Positions 9,199-17,010 are shown, counted from the first letter of the stretch. The stretch: DNA of 41,561 bases from Mageeibacillus sp. UBA5734 (GCA_002419365.1 DIGA01000021.1:1-41561); one strand, 5' to 3'. The notes: generated by a model from the sequence alone, not told the origin. Numbers and translations are program-made.

Positions 9199-12100
9199 TC
9201 AGCTCCTTTCGATTTCCTGCATTTCGAAGGCTTCGAAGACGTCGCCTTCCTTGAGGTCATTGAAGCGTTCAATGCCGATACCACATTCGTAGCCGGTGGC
9301 CACTTCACGGACATCATCTTTGAAGCGCTTGAGCGAAGCCAGTTTGCCTTCGTGGACGACGATGCCATCCCGGACGACGCGGACTTCGGCCGCACGCAGG
9401 AACTTGCCATCGGTGACATAGCAGCCGGCAATCGTGCCGACGCCACTGACTTTGAAGACCTGGCGGACTTCGGCGTGGCCGAGGACATTTTCCTTGAACT
9501 TGGGTGCGAGCATGCCCTTCATGGCGGCTTCGACATCCTCGATGGCGTTGTAGATGACGCGGTAGAGGCGGACATCGACGCTCGTTTCCTTGGCCAGGTC
9601 TGCTACATTGGCAGCTGGCCGGACATTGAAGCCGATGACGATGGCGTTGGAAACCTCAGCCAGCCGGATGTCGGATTCGGTGACAGCGCCGACCGCACCA
9701 TGGATGACATTGACGCGGACTTCTTCATTGGTCAGCTTCTCGAGCGACTGGCGCACGGCTTCGACTGAACCTTGGACATCGGCTTTGACAATGATATTGA
9801 GATCCTTGACTTCACCGGCGGCCATTTTAGTGAACAGCGACTCAAGTGAGACATGGGAGCTGGCCTTCAGTTGTTTTTCACGCTGCAGGATGCGGCGCTT
9901 TTCAACCAGGGCACGGCCGACCTTGTCGTCCTTGACGGCATAGAAGATTTCGCCGGCTTCCGGAACTTCCGGCAAACCGAGGATTTCGACCGGGATCGAG
10001 GGACCGGCTTTCTTGACCAGGCTGCCTTTGTCGTCAGACATGGCACGGACATTGCCGATGATCGATCCAGTCACCACAGTGTCGCCCGTGCGCAGCGTGC
10101 CACGCTGGACGAGGACGGTCGCAACAGGGCCGCGGTTTTTGTCGAGCTTGGCTTCGATGACGGTACCCTTGGCCTGCTTGTCCGGGTTGGCCTTGAGGTC
10201 GAGGATATCGGCAGTCAAAAGGACCATTTCCAGCAGTTCATCCATGCCGGTGCCAACTTTGGCTGACACAGGTACCATGACGGTGTTGCCGCCCCATTCT
10301 TCGGGAATCAGCTCATACTTGGACAGTTCCTGCTTGACACGGTCAATGTTGGCGCCTTCTTTGTCGATCTTGTTGATCGCGACCACGATCTGGGTGTTGG
10401 CAGCCTTGGCGTGGTTGATCGCCTCGATTGTCTGGGGCATGACACCATCGTCGGCTGCGACAACCAGGATGGCGATGTCCGTGACCTGGGCACCACGGGC
10501 ACGCATGGTGGTGAAGGCTTCGTGGCCAGGTGTATCCAGGAAGGTAATCTGGCGGCCTTTGGCCCGCACCGTGTAGGCGCCGATGTGCTGGGTGATACCG
10601 CCAGCTTCGCCGGAAACCACATTGGCCGAGCGGATGCGGTCGAGGATCGAGGTCTTGCCATGGTCGACATGACCCATGACAACAACGACCGGCGGACGCG
10701 GTTTGAGATCCTGGTCCTGGTCCTCGGTATCGTCGAAGAGGATGTCTTCTTCGGTCACTTCCACCAGCAGTTCGCACTTGATGCCGAATTCATCGGCAAT
10801 CAGGGAAGCGGTGTCAAAGTCGATGGCCTGGTTCATGGTGGCCATGACGCCGTACTTCATCAGCTTCTTGATGATTTCTGCAGTTGTCTTTTTGATCGCC
10901 TCGGCAAATTCCTTGACGGTCAGGGTCGCCGGCAGGGACACCTGTGTCAAGACAGCACGGACCGGGGCTTCAGCAACACGACGGCCCCCCTTGCTGCGTT
11001 TGCCCTTGATGTTGTCCGTGTACAGTGTATCCAGCACCGTCTCATCGCTGAGTGCTTCGTTGATACCTTTGCCGGAAACCACAGCGGCTTGCTGGCGCAG
11101 GACATTGTGCTTGTCACGCACGTCACCGCCGCCCTTGAAAGCTTCTTTCTTCGGCTCACGGCGATCATCGCGCTTCGGCTCGGTCGGACGGGGCCGGACG
11201 GTGCTTTCCTTGCCCTGCAGTTCAACTGGAACGACCGGTTTTGGTTTGGGGGCGCTGGGACGGCTGCCATAGGGGGTCTGCGGACGGTCCTTGTCCTTGT
11301 CAAAACCACCGCCACCAAATCCGCCACCTTGTGGACGGCTGCCGTAGCCACCCTGACCGGGTCCACGATTGTATCCGCCTGGACCTCCAGGACCGCCAGG
11401 GCCACGGTTGTAGCCTCCGGGACCGCCCTGGCCAGGGCCACGGTTGTAGCCACCAGGGCCACCTTGCCCAGGGGCGCGGTCACGATTGTAGCCGCCGCTT
11501 TGCGGGCGGTTCGGAGTACCGTAAGGAGACTGAGACTGGCTGGGTCCGCCCTGTCCCGGTGCACGATCGCGGTTGTAGTTGCCACTTTGCGGGCGGTTCG
11601 GGGTACCGTAAGGAGACTGGCTGGGTCCACCCTGTCCCGGTGCGCGGTCGCGGTTGTAATTGCCGCTCTGCGGGCGGTTCGGGGTGCCATAAGGAGACTG
11701 GCTGGGTCCACCCTGTCCTGGTGCGCGGTCGCGGTTGTAATTGCCGCTCTGAGGACGGTTCGGGGTGCCATACGGGGACGAGCCCGAACCGGTGCCGCGC
11801 TGTACAGGACCCGTTGCCTGGGGACCAGCTTGACCGGCAGATGCAGCCGGCGTCCTGGTCTGGGGAGCCCTTTCACCGGAAAGTGCAGCGCCAGGAGGGG
11901 TTGCCTGGGCTGGTTTTGCAGCGGTTGCCGGAGCTGCTTTTTCTGCCGGAGCTGCAGCGCCCGTTGGAGCCGGCGCAGGCGCAGATTCGACAGGTTTCAC
12001 AGTTTCGGCAGCAGGCCTGCTCTCAACAGCAGCCTCCGGCACAGACTGGGCAGGTCTGGGTTCTTCGGCACCGGTCTGATCAGCAGCTGTCTCATGCTTG

Positions 12101-12369
12101 GTTGCTTTGACCACTTTGACGACGCCTGTGATCTTTTTACCGGACACACCCTGCATGGTGATGGTCGGGCCAGAAGTCTGATCCTGGGCATGGGCAGCCG
12201 TCATTTCGCCCGGATGAACGGGGGCGTGCTGCTCTACGGACGCATCCACATGAGGCTTATGGCCCTTCTTGTGCTCAGCGTTCTTTACATCTTGCTCGGA
12301 CCCAACTTGCTTATCAGATCCAGTTCCGTCTTTTTTTACCATAATCGTTTCAGTATCCTCCAACGTCAT
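9199..12369 (-). CDS. infB: Translation initiation factor IF-2 with long RG/GY-rich N-terminal region
   Basis: GTPase that places fMet-tRNA on the 30S subunit and promotes subunit joining. The G motifs are intact: G1 GHVDHGKTS at 566-574, G2 GITQHIGAY, G3 DTPGHEAF, G4 NKID, G5 SAK, followed by the IF-2 domains to residue 1056. The first 370 residues are unusual: an Ala/Pro-rich stretch, then four near-identical 27-residue repeats (about 197-304) and shorter GGYNRGP repeats, all predicted disordered and rich in Arg-Gly and Tyr. A typical IF2N segment (LTVKEFAEAIKKTTAEIIKKLM) follows near 500. ATG 12369 overlaps the upstream stop as ATGA. An alternative start MVKKDG at 12342 has GGAGGA 13 nt upstream, so the true start is uncertain by nine residues. 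Confidence 0.95.
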   Translation of the reverse strand: MTLEDTETIMVKKDGTGSDKQVGSEQDVKNAEHKKGHKPHVDASVEQHAPVHPGEMTAAHAQDQTSGPTITMQGVSGKKITGVVKVVKATKHETAADQTGAEEPRPAQSVPEAAVESRPAAETVKPVESAPAPAPTGAAAPAEKAAPATAAKPAQATPPGAALSGERAPQTRTPAASAGQAGPQATGPVQRGTGSGSSPYGTPNRPQSGNYNRDRAPGQGGPSQSPYGTPNRPQSGNYNRDRAPGQGGPSQSPYGTPNRPQSGNYNRDRAPGQGGPSQSQSPYGTPNRPQSGGYNRDRAPGQGGPGGYNRGPGQGGPGGYNRGPGGPGGPGGYNRGPGQGGYGSRPQGGGFGGGGFDKDKDRPQTPYGSRPSAPKPKPVVPVELQGKESTVRPRPTEPKRDDRREPKKEAFKGGGDVRDKHNVLRQQAAVVSGKGINEALSDETVLDTLYTDNIKGKRSKGGRRVAEAPVRAVLTQVSLPATLTVKEFAEAIKKTTAEIIKKLMKYGVMATMNQAIDFDTASLIADEFGIKCELLVEVTEEDILFDDTEDQDQDLKPRPPVVVVMGHVDHGKTSILDRIRSANVVSGEAGGITQHIGAYTVRAKGRQITFLDTPGHEAFTTMRARGAQVTDIAILVVAADDGVMPQTIEAINHAKAANTQIVVAINKIDKEGANIDRVKQELSKYELIPEEWGGNTVMVPVSAKVGTGMDELLEMVLLTADILDLKANPDKQAKGTVIEAKLDKNRGPVATVLVQRGTLRTGDTVVTGSIIGNVRAMSDDKGSLVKKAGPSIPVEILGLPEVPEAGEIFYAVKDDKVGRALVEKRRILQREKQLKASSHVSLESLFTKMAAGEVKDLNIIVKADVQGSVEAVRQSLEKLTNEEVRVNVIHGAVGAVTESDIRLAEVSNAIVIGFNVRPAANVADLAKETSVDVRLYRVIYNAIEDVEAAMKGMLAPKFKENVLGHAEVRQVFKVSGVGTIAGCYVTDGKFLRAAEVRVVRDGIVVHEGKLASLKRFKDDVREVATGYECGIGIERFNDLKEGDVFEAFEMQEIERS
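11456..11779 (-). repeat. In-frame tandem repeat of 81 bp (four copies) inside infB
   Basis: Four consecutive copies of a 27-residue unit beginning SPYGTPNRPQSG and continuing with NYNRDRAPGQGGPSQ. The third copy has an extra Ser-Gln and the fourth has Gly for Asn before YNRDR and ends earlier. The DNA copies are nearly identical, pointing to recent slippage or recombination. The array is followed at about 11340-11455 by three shorter GGYNRGPG-type repeats. Copy number is likely to vary between strains. Confidence 0.9.
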
Positions 12370-12710
12370 TTATCGCTCTCTTGTTTGGTCGTTGCCGCTG
12401 CCAGGGACAGGATCTTGTCAGCAAATCCCCGGTCGGACAATCCGGCAACCACTCGTTCTTTCTGGCCAGTCCAATGGCCCAGTGCCTGGCGGTCACCGAC
12501 TACCAGCAAAGGGACCCGGGTGACTCGGCTCACCTGCTCCATCCGGCCGGTTGTGTTTGGGCCGGCATCATCAGCCAGGATCATCAGGCTGAGTTGGCCA
12601 GCACGAGCGGCCTTTTCGACACCTTCACTGCCCAGCACCACACGTCCAGCGCGCCGCGCCAGGCCAATCAGGCGGTAGATCGCTTCAGGGGTCTGGTCAG
12701 GCTGGGTCAT
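12366..12710 (-). CDS. ylxQ: L7Ae/L30e-family RNA-binding protein YlxQ
   Basis: 114-residue protein of the ribosomal L7Ae/L30e/Gadd45 fold. The N-terminal segment IYRLIGLARRAGRVVLGSEGVEKA and the LMILADDAGPNT strand are typical. Relatives bind kink-turn-like RNA; the precise role of YlxQ is not settled. It overlaps ylxR by 14 nt and infB by 4 nt (ATGA), the conserved gene order of the Bacillota nusA operon. GAGGGAG lies just before the ATG. The C-terminus extends about 15 residues past the usual fold. Confidence 0.88.
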   Translation of the reverse strand: MTQPDQTPEAIYRLIGLARRAGRVVLGSEGVEKAARAGQLSLMILADDAGPNTTGRMEQVSRVTRVPLLVVGDRQALGHWTGQKERVVAGLSDRGFADKILSLAAATTKQESDK

Positions 12711-12990
12711 CGGCTCCCTCGTCCGGAGGCAAAGCCTCCATTTGTGCCACCAGGGCAGCGATTGTCACCTCATCCACCCGGTTTTTCAGGCTGCGGTCGA
12801 GTTTGTGGCCACGGATGGCCTGCTCCAGGCACTGGCGGCTGCGGCAGACATAAGCTCCCCGGCCAGCCTTCTTGCCCGTGGGATCCAGGCTGATCGCACC
12901 ATTGGCATCGATCACAACCCGCAGCAGTTCCCGCTTGGGACGGGCGGTTCGGCAGGCTACACACTGGCGGATGGGAATATGCTTGGCCAT
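12697..12990 (-). CDS. rnpM: YlxR/DUF448 family protein (RnpM)
   Basis: 97-residue DUF448 protein. The family signature is clear: IRQCVACRTARPKRELLRVV near the N-terminus and GRGAYVCRSRQCLEQAI in the middle. In Bacillus subtilis the homologue (YlxR, renamed RnpM) is reported to bind and modulate RNase P RNA; applying that role here is by homology. It sits between nusA and ylxQ. No strong ribosome binding site is seen at a standard distance (GAGG lies about 14 nt upstream). Confidence 0.88.
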   Translation of the reverse strand: MAKHIPIRQCVACRTARPKRELLRVVIDANGAISLDPTGKKAGRGAYVCRSRQCLEQAIRGHKLDRSLKNRVDEVTIAALVAQMEALPPDEGADDPA

Positions 12991-13011
12991 CTTGCTGCTC
13001 GCTGCCTCAGG

Positions 13012-14127
13012 TCAATTGTTTTCGTCCTGGGCCATCGATTCTTCTACGGCCTGGGTGAAACGGCTCATGAATTCTTTCTCAACAGCTTCACGGTACTGTG
13101 ATTCGCTCTTGATGTCAATTTTCCAGCCAGTCAGGCGGGCTGCCAAACGGGCATTCTGGCCTTCACGGCCGATCGCCAGCGATAGCTGGTGATCCGGTAC
13201 GACCACGCGGGCAACCTTTTCTTCCGGCAGGATGTCGACCTTGACGACCTTGGCCGGGCTCAAGGCATTGCTGATGAAAACAGTCGCGTCCGGATCCCAT
13301 TCGATGATGTCGATTTTCTCGCCCATCAATTCATCCATGATCGCCTGGACCCGCAGGCCGCGCTGGCCGACGCAAGCGCCGACGCTGTCAACATTGGCAT
13401 CACGGGAAGCCACAGCGATCTTGGAGCGGGAGCCAGCTTCGCGCGCAACTGAAACGATCTCGACGATGCCGCTGGAGATTTCCGGAACTTCCTGCTCGAA
13501 CAGCTTGCGGACCAGATTGGGATGGCTGCGCGAGATATAGACAATCGGGCGGCCCTTCTTCTCGTCCACCTTCAGGATATAGAAACGCATGCGCTGGTTG
13601 AAATTGTAGCCATCGAGGCGGACTTGTTCATTGTAAGGCAGGACAGCTTCGGCACGGCCAATGTCGACAATGACTTCGCGCCGGTCCTTGCGCTGGACGA
13701 CACCTGCAGCCAGTTCGCCAACACGGCTCGAGAACTCATTCTGGATGCGCTCACGTTCTGCACTGGACAACTTCTGGTTGATGACATTTTTGGCGGTCTG
13801 GGCAGCCAGGCGACCAAAGTCCTGCGGGCTGAGCTGGTATTCCATCATGTCGCCGATATCGAAATCCTCAGACAAGGCCCGGGCCTCCTCAAGGGACATC
13901 TCTGCATTGGGATCATCGACGATTTCAACGACCGTTTTGGTCAGGAAAACGCGCATTTCACCGGTTTCACGATCGACTTCCGCACGGATGTTATCAGTCG
14001 TCTTAGCTTCAAATTCACGTTTGTAAGCCGAGACCAAGGCCTCTTCAATCGCCTCGAAGAGGATTTCCGCGTCAATGCCACGTTCCTTTTCCAGTAACCG
14101 GATGGCTTCGATGAGCTCTGCGTTCAT
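13012..14127 (-). CDS. nusA: Transcription termination/antitermination factor NusA
   Basis: 371-residue NusA of the short Bacillota form, which binds RNA polymerase and modulates pausing, termination and antitermination. Domains: N-terminal RNAP-binding domain (1 to about 125, starting MNAELIEAIRLLEKERGID), S1 domain (about 130-200, with VLPYNEQV), then two KH domains with the motifs GACVGQRGLRVQAIMDEL and SLAIGREGQNARLAARLTGW. It lacks the C-terminal acidic repeats of proteobacterial NusA, as expected. AAGGAG is 11 nt before the ATG. The terminator-like hairpin in the operon leader could be a NusA-controlled autoregulatory site. Confidence 0.96.
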   Translation of the reverse strand: MNAELIEAIRLLEKERGIDAEILFEAIEEALVSAYKREFEAKTTDNIRAEVDRETGEMRVFLTKTVVEIVDDPNAEMSLEEARALSEDFDIGDMMEYQLSPQDFGRLAAQTAKNVINQKLSSAERERIQNEFSSRVGELAAGVVQRKDRREVIVDIGRAEAVLPYNEQVRLDGYNFNQRMRFYILKVDEKKGRPIVYISRSHPNLVRKLFEQEVPEISSGIVEIVSVAREAGSRSKIAVASRDANVDSVGACVGQRGLRVQAIMDELMGEKIDIIEWDPDATVFISNALSPAKVVKVDILPEEKVARVVVPDHQLSLAIGREGQNARLAARLTGWKIDIKSESQYREAVEKEFMSRFTQAVEESMAQDENN

Positions 14128-14149
14128 GTCTTATGATTCTCCTTTTAAT

Positions 14150-14620
14150 TCATTCAAATACGACGATGCGTTTGATTTTGGCGACTTTTTCCCGGGCAAA
14201 CATCTGTTCGCTACCATCGGGCAGGATGACCGTCACGGTCTCAGCTGTGAAACCACCCAGTCTACCTGTGAATTTCTTTTTCCCATCCAGGGCCTGGTAA
14301 AGGGAAAATTCCACAGGAACTCCCTGGTAGCGGGCCAGTTCCCGGTCTGTTTTCAGAGGACGTTCCAATCCCGGCGAAGAAACCTCGAGGTAATCATGGC
14401 TCGAAAGTTTGAGCTCGTGATCGATGATCGGATCCACCAGATGGTTGACCTCCGTGCAGTCATCCAAAGTCACACCACCATCCTTGTCGATCAGGATGCG
14501 CAGGATCGTCGAAGGGCCTTCACGGACGAACGCCACATCGACCAGATCGACACCGAGTGCTTCCACCCGCTCGAGAAGTGCATCATAGACAGCCTGTGCA
14601 TGACGGGATCTTTCTGCCAT
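14150..14620 (-). CDS. rimP: Ribosome maturation factor RimP
   Basis: 156-residue RimP, needed for 30S subunit assembly. The family motif HDYLEVSSPGLERPLK and the N-terminal segment LGVDLVDVAFVREG are present, with a C-terminal Sm-like domain. The start MAERSR at 14620 is chosen because AAGGTGG lies directly upstream and because the upstream frame extension would have to read through the leader hairpin. First gene of the twelve-gene operon, preceded by its own promoter (14689-14717). Confidence 0.93.
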   Translation of the reverse strand: MAERSRHAQAVYDALLERVEALGVDLVDVAFVREGPSTILRILIDKDGGVTLDDCTEVNHLVDPIIDHELKLSSHDYLEVSSPGLERPLKTDRELARYQGVPVEFSLYQALDGKKKFTGRLGGFTAETVTVILPDGSEQMFAREKVAKIKRIVVFE

Positions 14621-14638
14621 AAACCACCTTTTAACAAG

Positions 14639-14664
14639 AAAGAGCGGGGCGAGCCCCACTCTTT
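14639..14664 (-). terminator. Terminator-like hairpin in the rimP operon leader
   Basis: On the minus strand an 11-bp stem (AAAGAG-T-GGGG, loop CTCG, CCCC-G-CTCTTT, one G-U pair) is followed by the U-rich run CTTGTT. It lies between the rimP promoter and the rimP ribosome binding site and also just past the stop of the GyrI-like gene. It can act as that gene's terminator and as an attenuator for the rimP-nusA operon. The hairpin is read directly from sequence; the regulatory role is inferred. Confidence 0.8.
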
Positions 14665-14688
14665 GCAAAGAAACTTCCGAACAAATGG

Positions 14689-14717
14689 AGTATATCACGC
14701 CTCCGGACCGTTGGCAA
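14689..14717 (-). promoter_or_regulatory. Sigma-A type promoter for the rimP-nusA-infB operon
   Basis: On the minus strand TTGCCA (-35, 14712-14717) is separated by exactly 17 nt from TATACT (-10, 14689-14694). The predicted start is near 14682, giving a leader of about 60 nt that contains the terminator-like hairpin. The promoter overlaps the last codons and stop of the GyrI-like gene. Confidence 0.7.
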
Positions 14718-15177
14718 GCTTTGTCACCGGCCATTCAATCCGGGTCAGCAGCTCGCTCTCCGGCACTTCCTGTGGTGAATTATAATAATACTCATAATAG
14801 ATGCCAGTCGGCACCAGATGCCGCTGCCCGACCCACTCGGTCATGGATTTGTAGAAAGATTCCATGCCGGCATAGGGGCCCTTGTACAGGCCGCTGACCA
14901 CCAGGCCAGCAGGAAGGGTGACCGCCTGGATGGGATCATTGTCCGGCAGAAGACTGTCCACTGGAAACCCCATTTCGACGTTGAGACTGGCCATGTCCAT
15001 GTTCAGATAGGCCGTGTATGGGACATCACTGAGCTGTGCTCCCAGCTGACCCAGGTAGTCAGCCAGCACGTGGTAACTCTCTCCGATGACTTGGGGCAAT
15101 TGGGCCATCGTAACCGTCCGGTGGATCACTAAAGCATGGCGCTCGGGCATTTCCTTGAGTTCAAAGGGCTCATCCAT
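14695..15177 (-). CDS. GyrI-like small-molecule-binding domain protein
   Basis: 160-residue stand-alone GyrI-like/AraC effector-binding (SHS2 fold) domain, with no DNA-binding part. Recognised from the pattern MPERHALVIHRTV in the first strand, LPAGLVVSGLYKGPYAGMESFY in the middle, and a C-terminal acidic-aromatic segment IYYEYYYNSPQEVPESELLTRIEWPV. Such proteins bind hydrophobic cationic compounds, some hydrolyse toxic electrophiles, and GyrI itself inhibits gyrase; which applies here is not known. An excellent AAGGAGGT precedes the ATG. Its 3' end contains the promoter for rimP. Confidence 0.8.
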   Translation of the reverse strand: MDEPFELKEMPERHALVIHRTVTMAQLPQVIGESYHVLADYLGQLGAQLSDVPYTAYLNMDMASLNVEMGFPVDSLLPDNDPIQAVTLPAGLVVSGLYKGPYAGMESFYKSMTEWVGQRHLVPTGIYYEYYYNSPQEVPESELLTRIEWPVTKLANGPEA

Positions 15178-15354
15178 GGGAATACCTCCTTCATCAAAGC
15201 TGACCTTGATTAACCAGGTTGTTTCAATTCCATGATACGCCTTTTACGCCAGAAGGATGTATCTATTCTTCACTCAAGAACAGGGAGGGAGAAAAGTGCG
15301 GAATCCTATTTCACTGAAACTGTCAAGGGCTTTCTTTTCCTCGATGCCTTGGGG

Positions 15355-15360
15355 TACAAT
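15355..15360 (+). promoter_or_regulatory. Possible -10 element upstream of the P-loop gene
   Basis: TACAAT is a good -10 element, but the sequence 17 nt upstream (TTCTTT) is only a poor -35. It lies about 60 nt before the gene. Low confidence. Confidence 0.3.
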
Positions 15361-15423
15361 GGCTGTAAGCCAGAACATCAATAGCATCTGGCGACAGAAT
15401 AAACAGACAAGGGAGAGATGCTT

Positions 15424-15834
15424 ATGGTCAAGGTAATAGTGGGTGGCAAGGGCAGCGGCAAGACCAGCCAGCTGGTCGACGAGCTGAATGCCCAGGCCTA
15501 CAATGACGCCGCAGATGTCGTGTGCATCGAATACAGCGGCCGGCTCAACCGGATGGTCAAATACAAAATCCGCCTGATAGACATCCTGGAATACCCTGTC
15601 AAAGGCTATCGCGAACTGCTCGCCTTCATTGCTGGCATATATGCCGAAGATTACGACCTCACCCATTTGTATGTCGACACGATCACCAAGGTAGCCGGAG
15701 ATTCCGACCTGGCCCACCTCGAACAGTTCCTGCGTGATCTCGACGAATTCTCGACCAAGAACAATCTGAACGCAACGATCATTCTCTCAGCGGATCCCGC
15801 TACCTTGCCGGAAGGCATCCGCCAGTACTGCTGA
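15424..15834 (+). CDS. Small P-loop NTPase of unknown function
   Basis: 136-residue protein starting directly with a Walker A motif, GGKGSGKTS at about residues 7-15, and a possible Walker B strand ending DLTHLYVD. The rest is a compact alpha/beta domain (TIILSADPATLPEGI near the C-terminus resembles a sensor strand). Similar short proteins in Clostridia are annotated only as ATP-binding proteins. ATG 15424 is preferred over the in-frame ATG at 15418 because GGGAG is 8 nt upstream of the former and only 2 nt from the latter. It is monocistronic, closed by a strong terminator at 15893-15928. Function unknown. Confidence 0.75.
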   Translation: MVKVIVGGKGSGKTSQLVDELNAQAYNDAADVVCIEYSGRLNRMVKYKIRLIDILEYPVKGYRELLAFIAGIYAEDYDLTHLYVDTITKVAGDSDLAHLEQFLRDLDEFSTKNNLNATIILSADPATLPEGIRQYC

Positions 15835-15851
15835 TCGCTCGAGCTGTTCTC

Positions 15852-15880
15852 TTCATAAGCAGTAGCCAGATCCATATGAT
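15852..15880 (+). promoter_or_regulatory. Possible promoter for mscL ahead of the intergenic terminator
   Basis: TTCATA, 17 nt, TATGAT. If used, the transcript would begin just before the terminator hairpin at 15893-15928 and mscL would be expressed only by readthrough. The spacing is ideal but the -35 is weak. Confidence 0.3.
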
Positions 15881-15892
15881 ACCGTCCAGATG

Positions 15893-15928
15893 ACTGGGGC
15901 ACCTTGGCGGTGCTCCAGTTTTTTTTGG
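15893..15928 (+). terminator. Intrinsic terminator after the P-loop gene
   Basis: An 11-bp stem (ACTGGGGCACC pairing with GGTGCTCCAGT, one G-U pair, loop TTGGC) is followed by a run of nine or more T residues. A strong rho-independent terminator, only 25 nt before the mscL start. Confidence 0.9.
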
Positions 15929-15953
15929 AACTATGCGCACAAGGAGTTTTACT

Positions 15954-16367
15954 ATGGTAGGAGAATTCAAAAAATTCATGTTGCGTGGCAATGTGATCGA
16001 CCTGGCCGTCGGCCTCGTCATGGGCTCGGCTTTTGGTGCCATCGTCACCAGTCTGGTCAACGACATCCTCATGCCGATCATCGGGTATGCAACAGCCGGG
16101 ATCAGTTTCGTGGATCTCAAGATCATCCTGGCTGCAGCCGTCCTGGAAAATGGTGAAATCATCAAGCCAGAAGTCGCCATTGGCTATGGCAAGCTGATCC
16201 AGGTCATCATCAATTTCATCCTGATCGGTTTTTCCATTTTCTTCATTGTCAAAGGCATCAACAAGATGCGGGCCCGGATGGAAAAGCCACCAGAACCAGC
16301 TGCACCACCGGCCAAACCGGATGATGTGGTCTTGCTCGAGGAAATCCGGGATCTGCTGAAGAAATGA
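15954..16367 (+). CDS. mscL: Large-conductance mechanosensitive channel MscL
   Basis: 137-residue MscL, a homopentameric channel that opens under membrane tension to release osmolytes during hypo-osmotic shock. The N-terminal FKKFMLRGNVIDLAVGLVMGSAFG (first helix and TM1), the short periplasmic-type loop, TM2 (LIQVIINFILIGFSIFFIVKGINK) and a charged C-terminal helix (LLEEIRDLLKK) are all present. AAGGAG 7 nt upstream fixes the ATG at 15954; an in-frame ATG 21 nt earlier is unlikely. Confidence 0.97.
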   Translation: MVGEFKKFMLRGNVIDLAVGLVMGSAFGAIVTSLVNDILMPIIGYATAGISFVDLKIILAAAVLENGEIIKPEVAIGYGKLIQVIINFILIGFSIFFIVKGINKMRARMEKPPEPAAPPAKPDDVVLLEEIRDLLKK

Positions 16368-16374
16368 CCACCTT

Positions 16375-16413
16375 GCCCGCCCGCTGCAAAGCCCCGGCGG
16401 GCATCACTTTTTC
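16375..16413 (+). terminator. Intrinsic terminator after mscL
   Basis: GCCCGCC pairs with GGCGGGC across a 14-nt loop and is followed by ATCACTTTTTC. A second small hairpin (TGGTCG/CGACCA) lies at 16414-16430. Confidence 0.7.
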
Positions 16414-16503
16414 TGGTCGTTTTTCGACCACTTGGCCAAAGCAGTTGCCCGCCCGCTTAGAAACATGCTAATTTGTTGTGAAAGTATATTTGGAGGTCAG
16501 AAG

Positions 16504-17010
16504 ATGCTGCAAAGTCTTTCCGTACTGGTAGAAAACCGCTCTGGTGTCCTGACCCGCGTGACGAATCTTTTTGCCCGCCGCGGATTCAATATCGAGAGCC
16601 TGGCAGTCGGAACCACTCAAAACCCTGCTATTTCCCGCATTTCCATCACGGTCGATGGCGACCAGCGCCTGGTCGACCAGATCACCAAACAACTCCACAA
16701 ATTGCCTGATGTCCTGATTGTCAGGCATCTGACACCTGCCGACCATTTCTCCCGCGAACTGGTCTTTGTCAAAGTTCGCTGCAATGCCGAAAACCGTGGC
16801 GAGATCCTGCAAGTCGCAGACATTTTCCGTGGCCACATCATCGATGTATCGCCGAAAACGATTACCATCGAACTGACCGGACACGACAGCAAAATCAAGG
16901 CCCTGCAGGAACTGCTCGAGCCTTATGGCATCCTCGAACTCGTCCGTACCGGCACCATTGCCATCGAACGCGGCGAACTGTGCATGAATGTCGAGGTCCA
17001 GAACGGCTGA
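16504..17010 (+). CDS. ilvN: Acetolactate synthase small (regulatory) subunit
   Basis: 168-residue ACT-domain regulatory subunit of acetohydroxyacid synthase, the first committed enzyme of branched-chain amino acid synthesis; this subunit confers valine feedback inhibition. The N-terminal ACT domain reads LSVLVENRSGVLTRVTNLFARRGFNIESLAVG, followed by the typical C-terminal domain (TIELTGHDSKIKALQELLEPYGILELVRTG). The start at 16504 is set by GGAGGTC; the open frame continues 72 nt further upstream without a ribosome binding site. ilvC follows, but no catalytic subunit gene (ilvB) is adjacent or in the window. Confidence 0.95.
   Translation: MLQSLSVLVENRSGVLTRVTNLFARRGFNIESLAVGTTQNPAISRISITVDGDQRLVDQITKQLHKLPDVLIVRHLTPADHFSRELVFVKVRCNAENRGEILQVADIFRGHIIDVSPKTITIELTGHDSKIKALQELLEPYGILELVRTGTIAIERGELCMNVEVQNG

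Noticed and set aside
10947..11876. 309-codon frame over the infB repeats
   Set aside because: Same strand, other frame, Arg/Ala-rich product generated by the repeat DNA of infB.
11240..12110. Possible collagen-like or repeat surface protein on the plus strand
   Set aside because: Its repetitive look comes from the antisense of the IF-2 repeats.
10411..12678. 755-codon open frame on the plus strand
   Set aside because: Antisense to infB and ylxQ, which are certain. Its protein is compositionally odd and the frame stays open because of the codon pattern of the opposite strand; no ribosome binding site or family.
15218..15260. Short direct repeat ACGCC-TTTT-ACGCC near the GyrI-like gene start
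   Set aside because: Two 5-nt copies are expected by chance; no CRISPR-like or iteron periodicity.
15328..15345. TTGACA on the minus strand as promoter of the GyrI-like gene
   Set aside because: No acceptable -10 at 16-18 nt; the nearest candidate is at 12 nt.
16414..16430. Small hairpin TGGTCG/CGACCA upstream of ilvN as a T-box or leader attenuator
   Set aside because: No T-box motif, specifier loop or leader peptide is present in the 130-nt gap; treated as part of the mscL 3' region.
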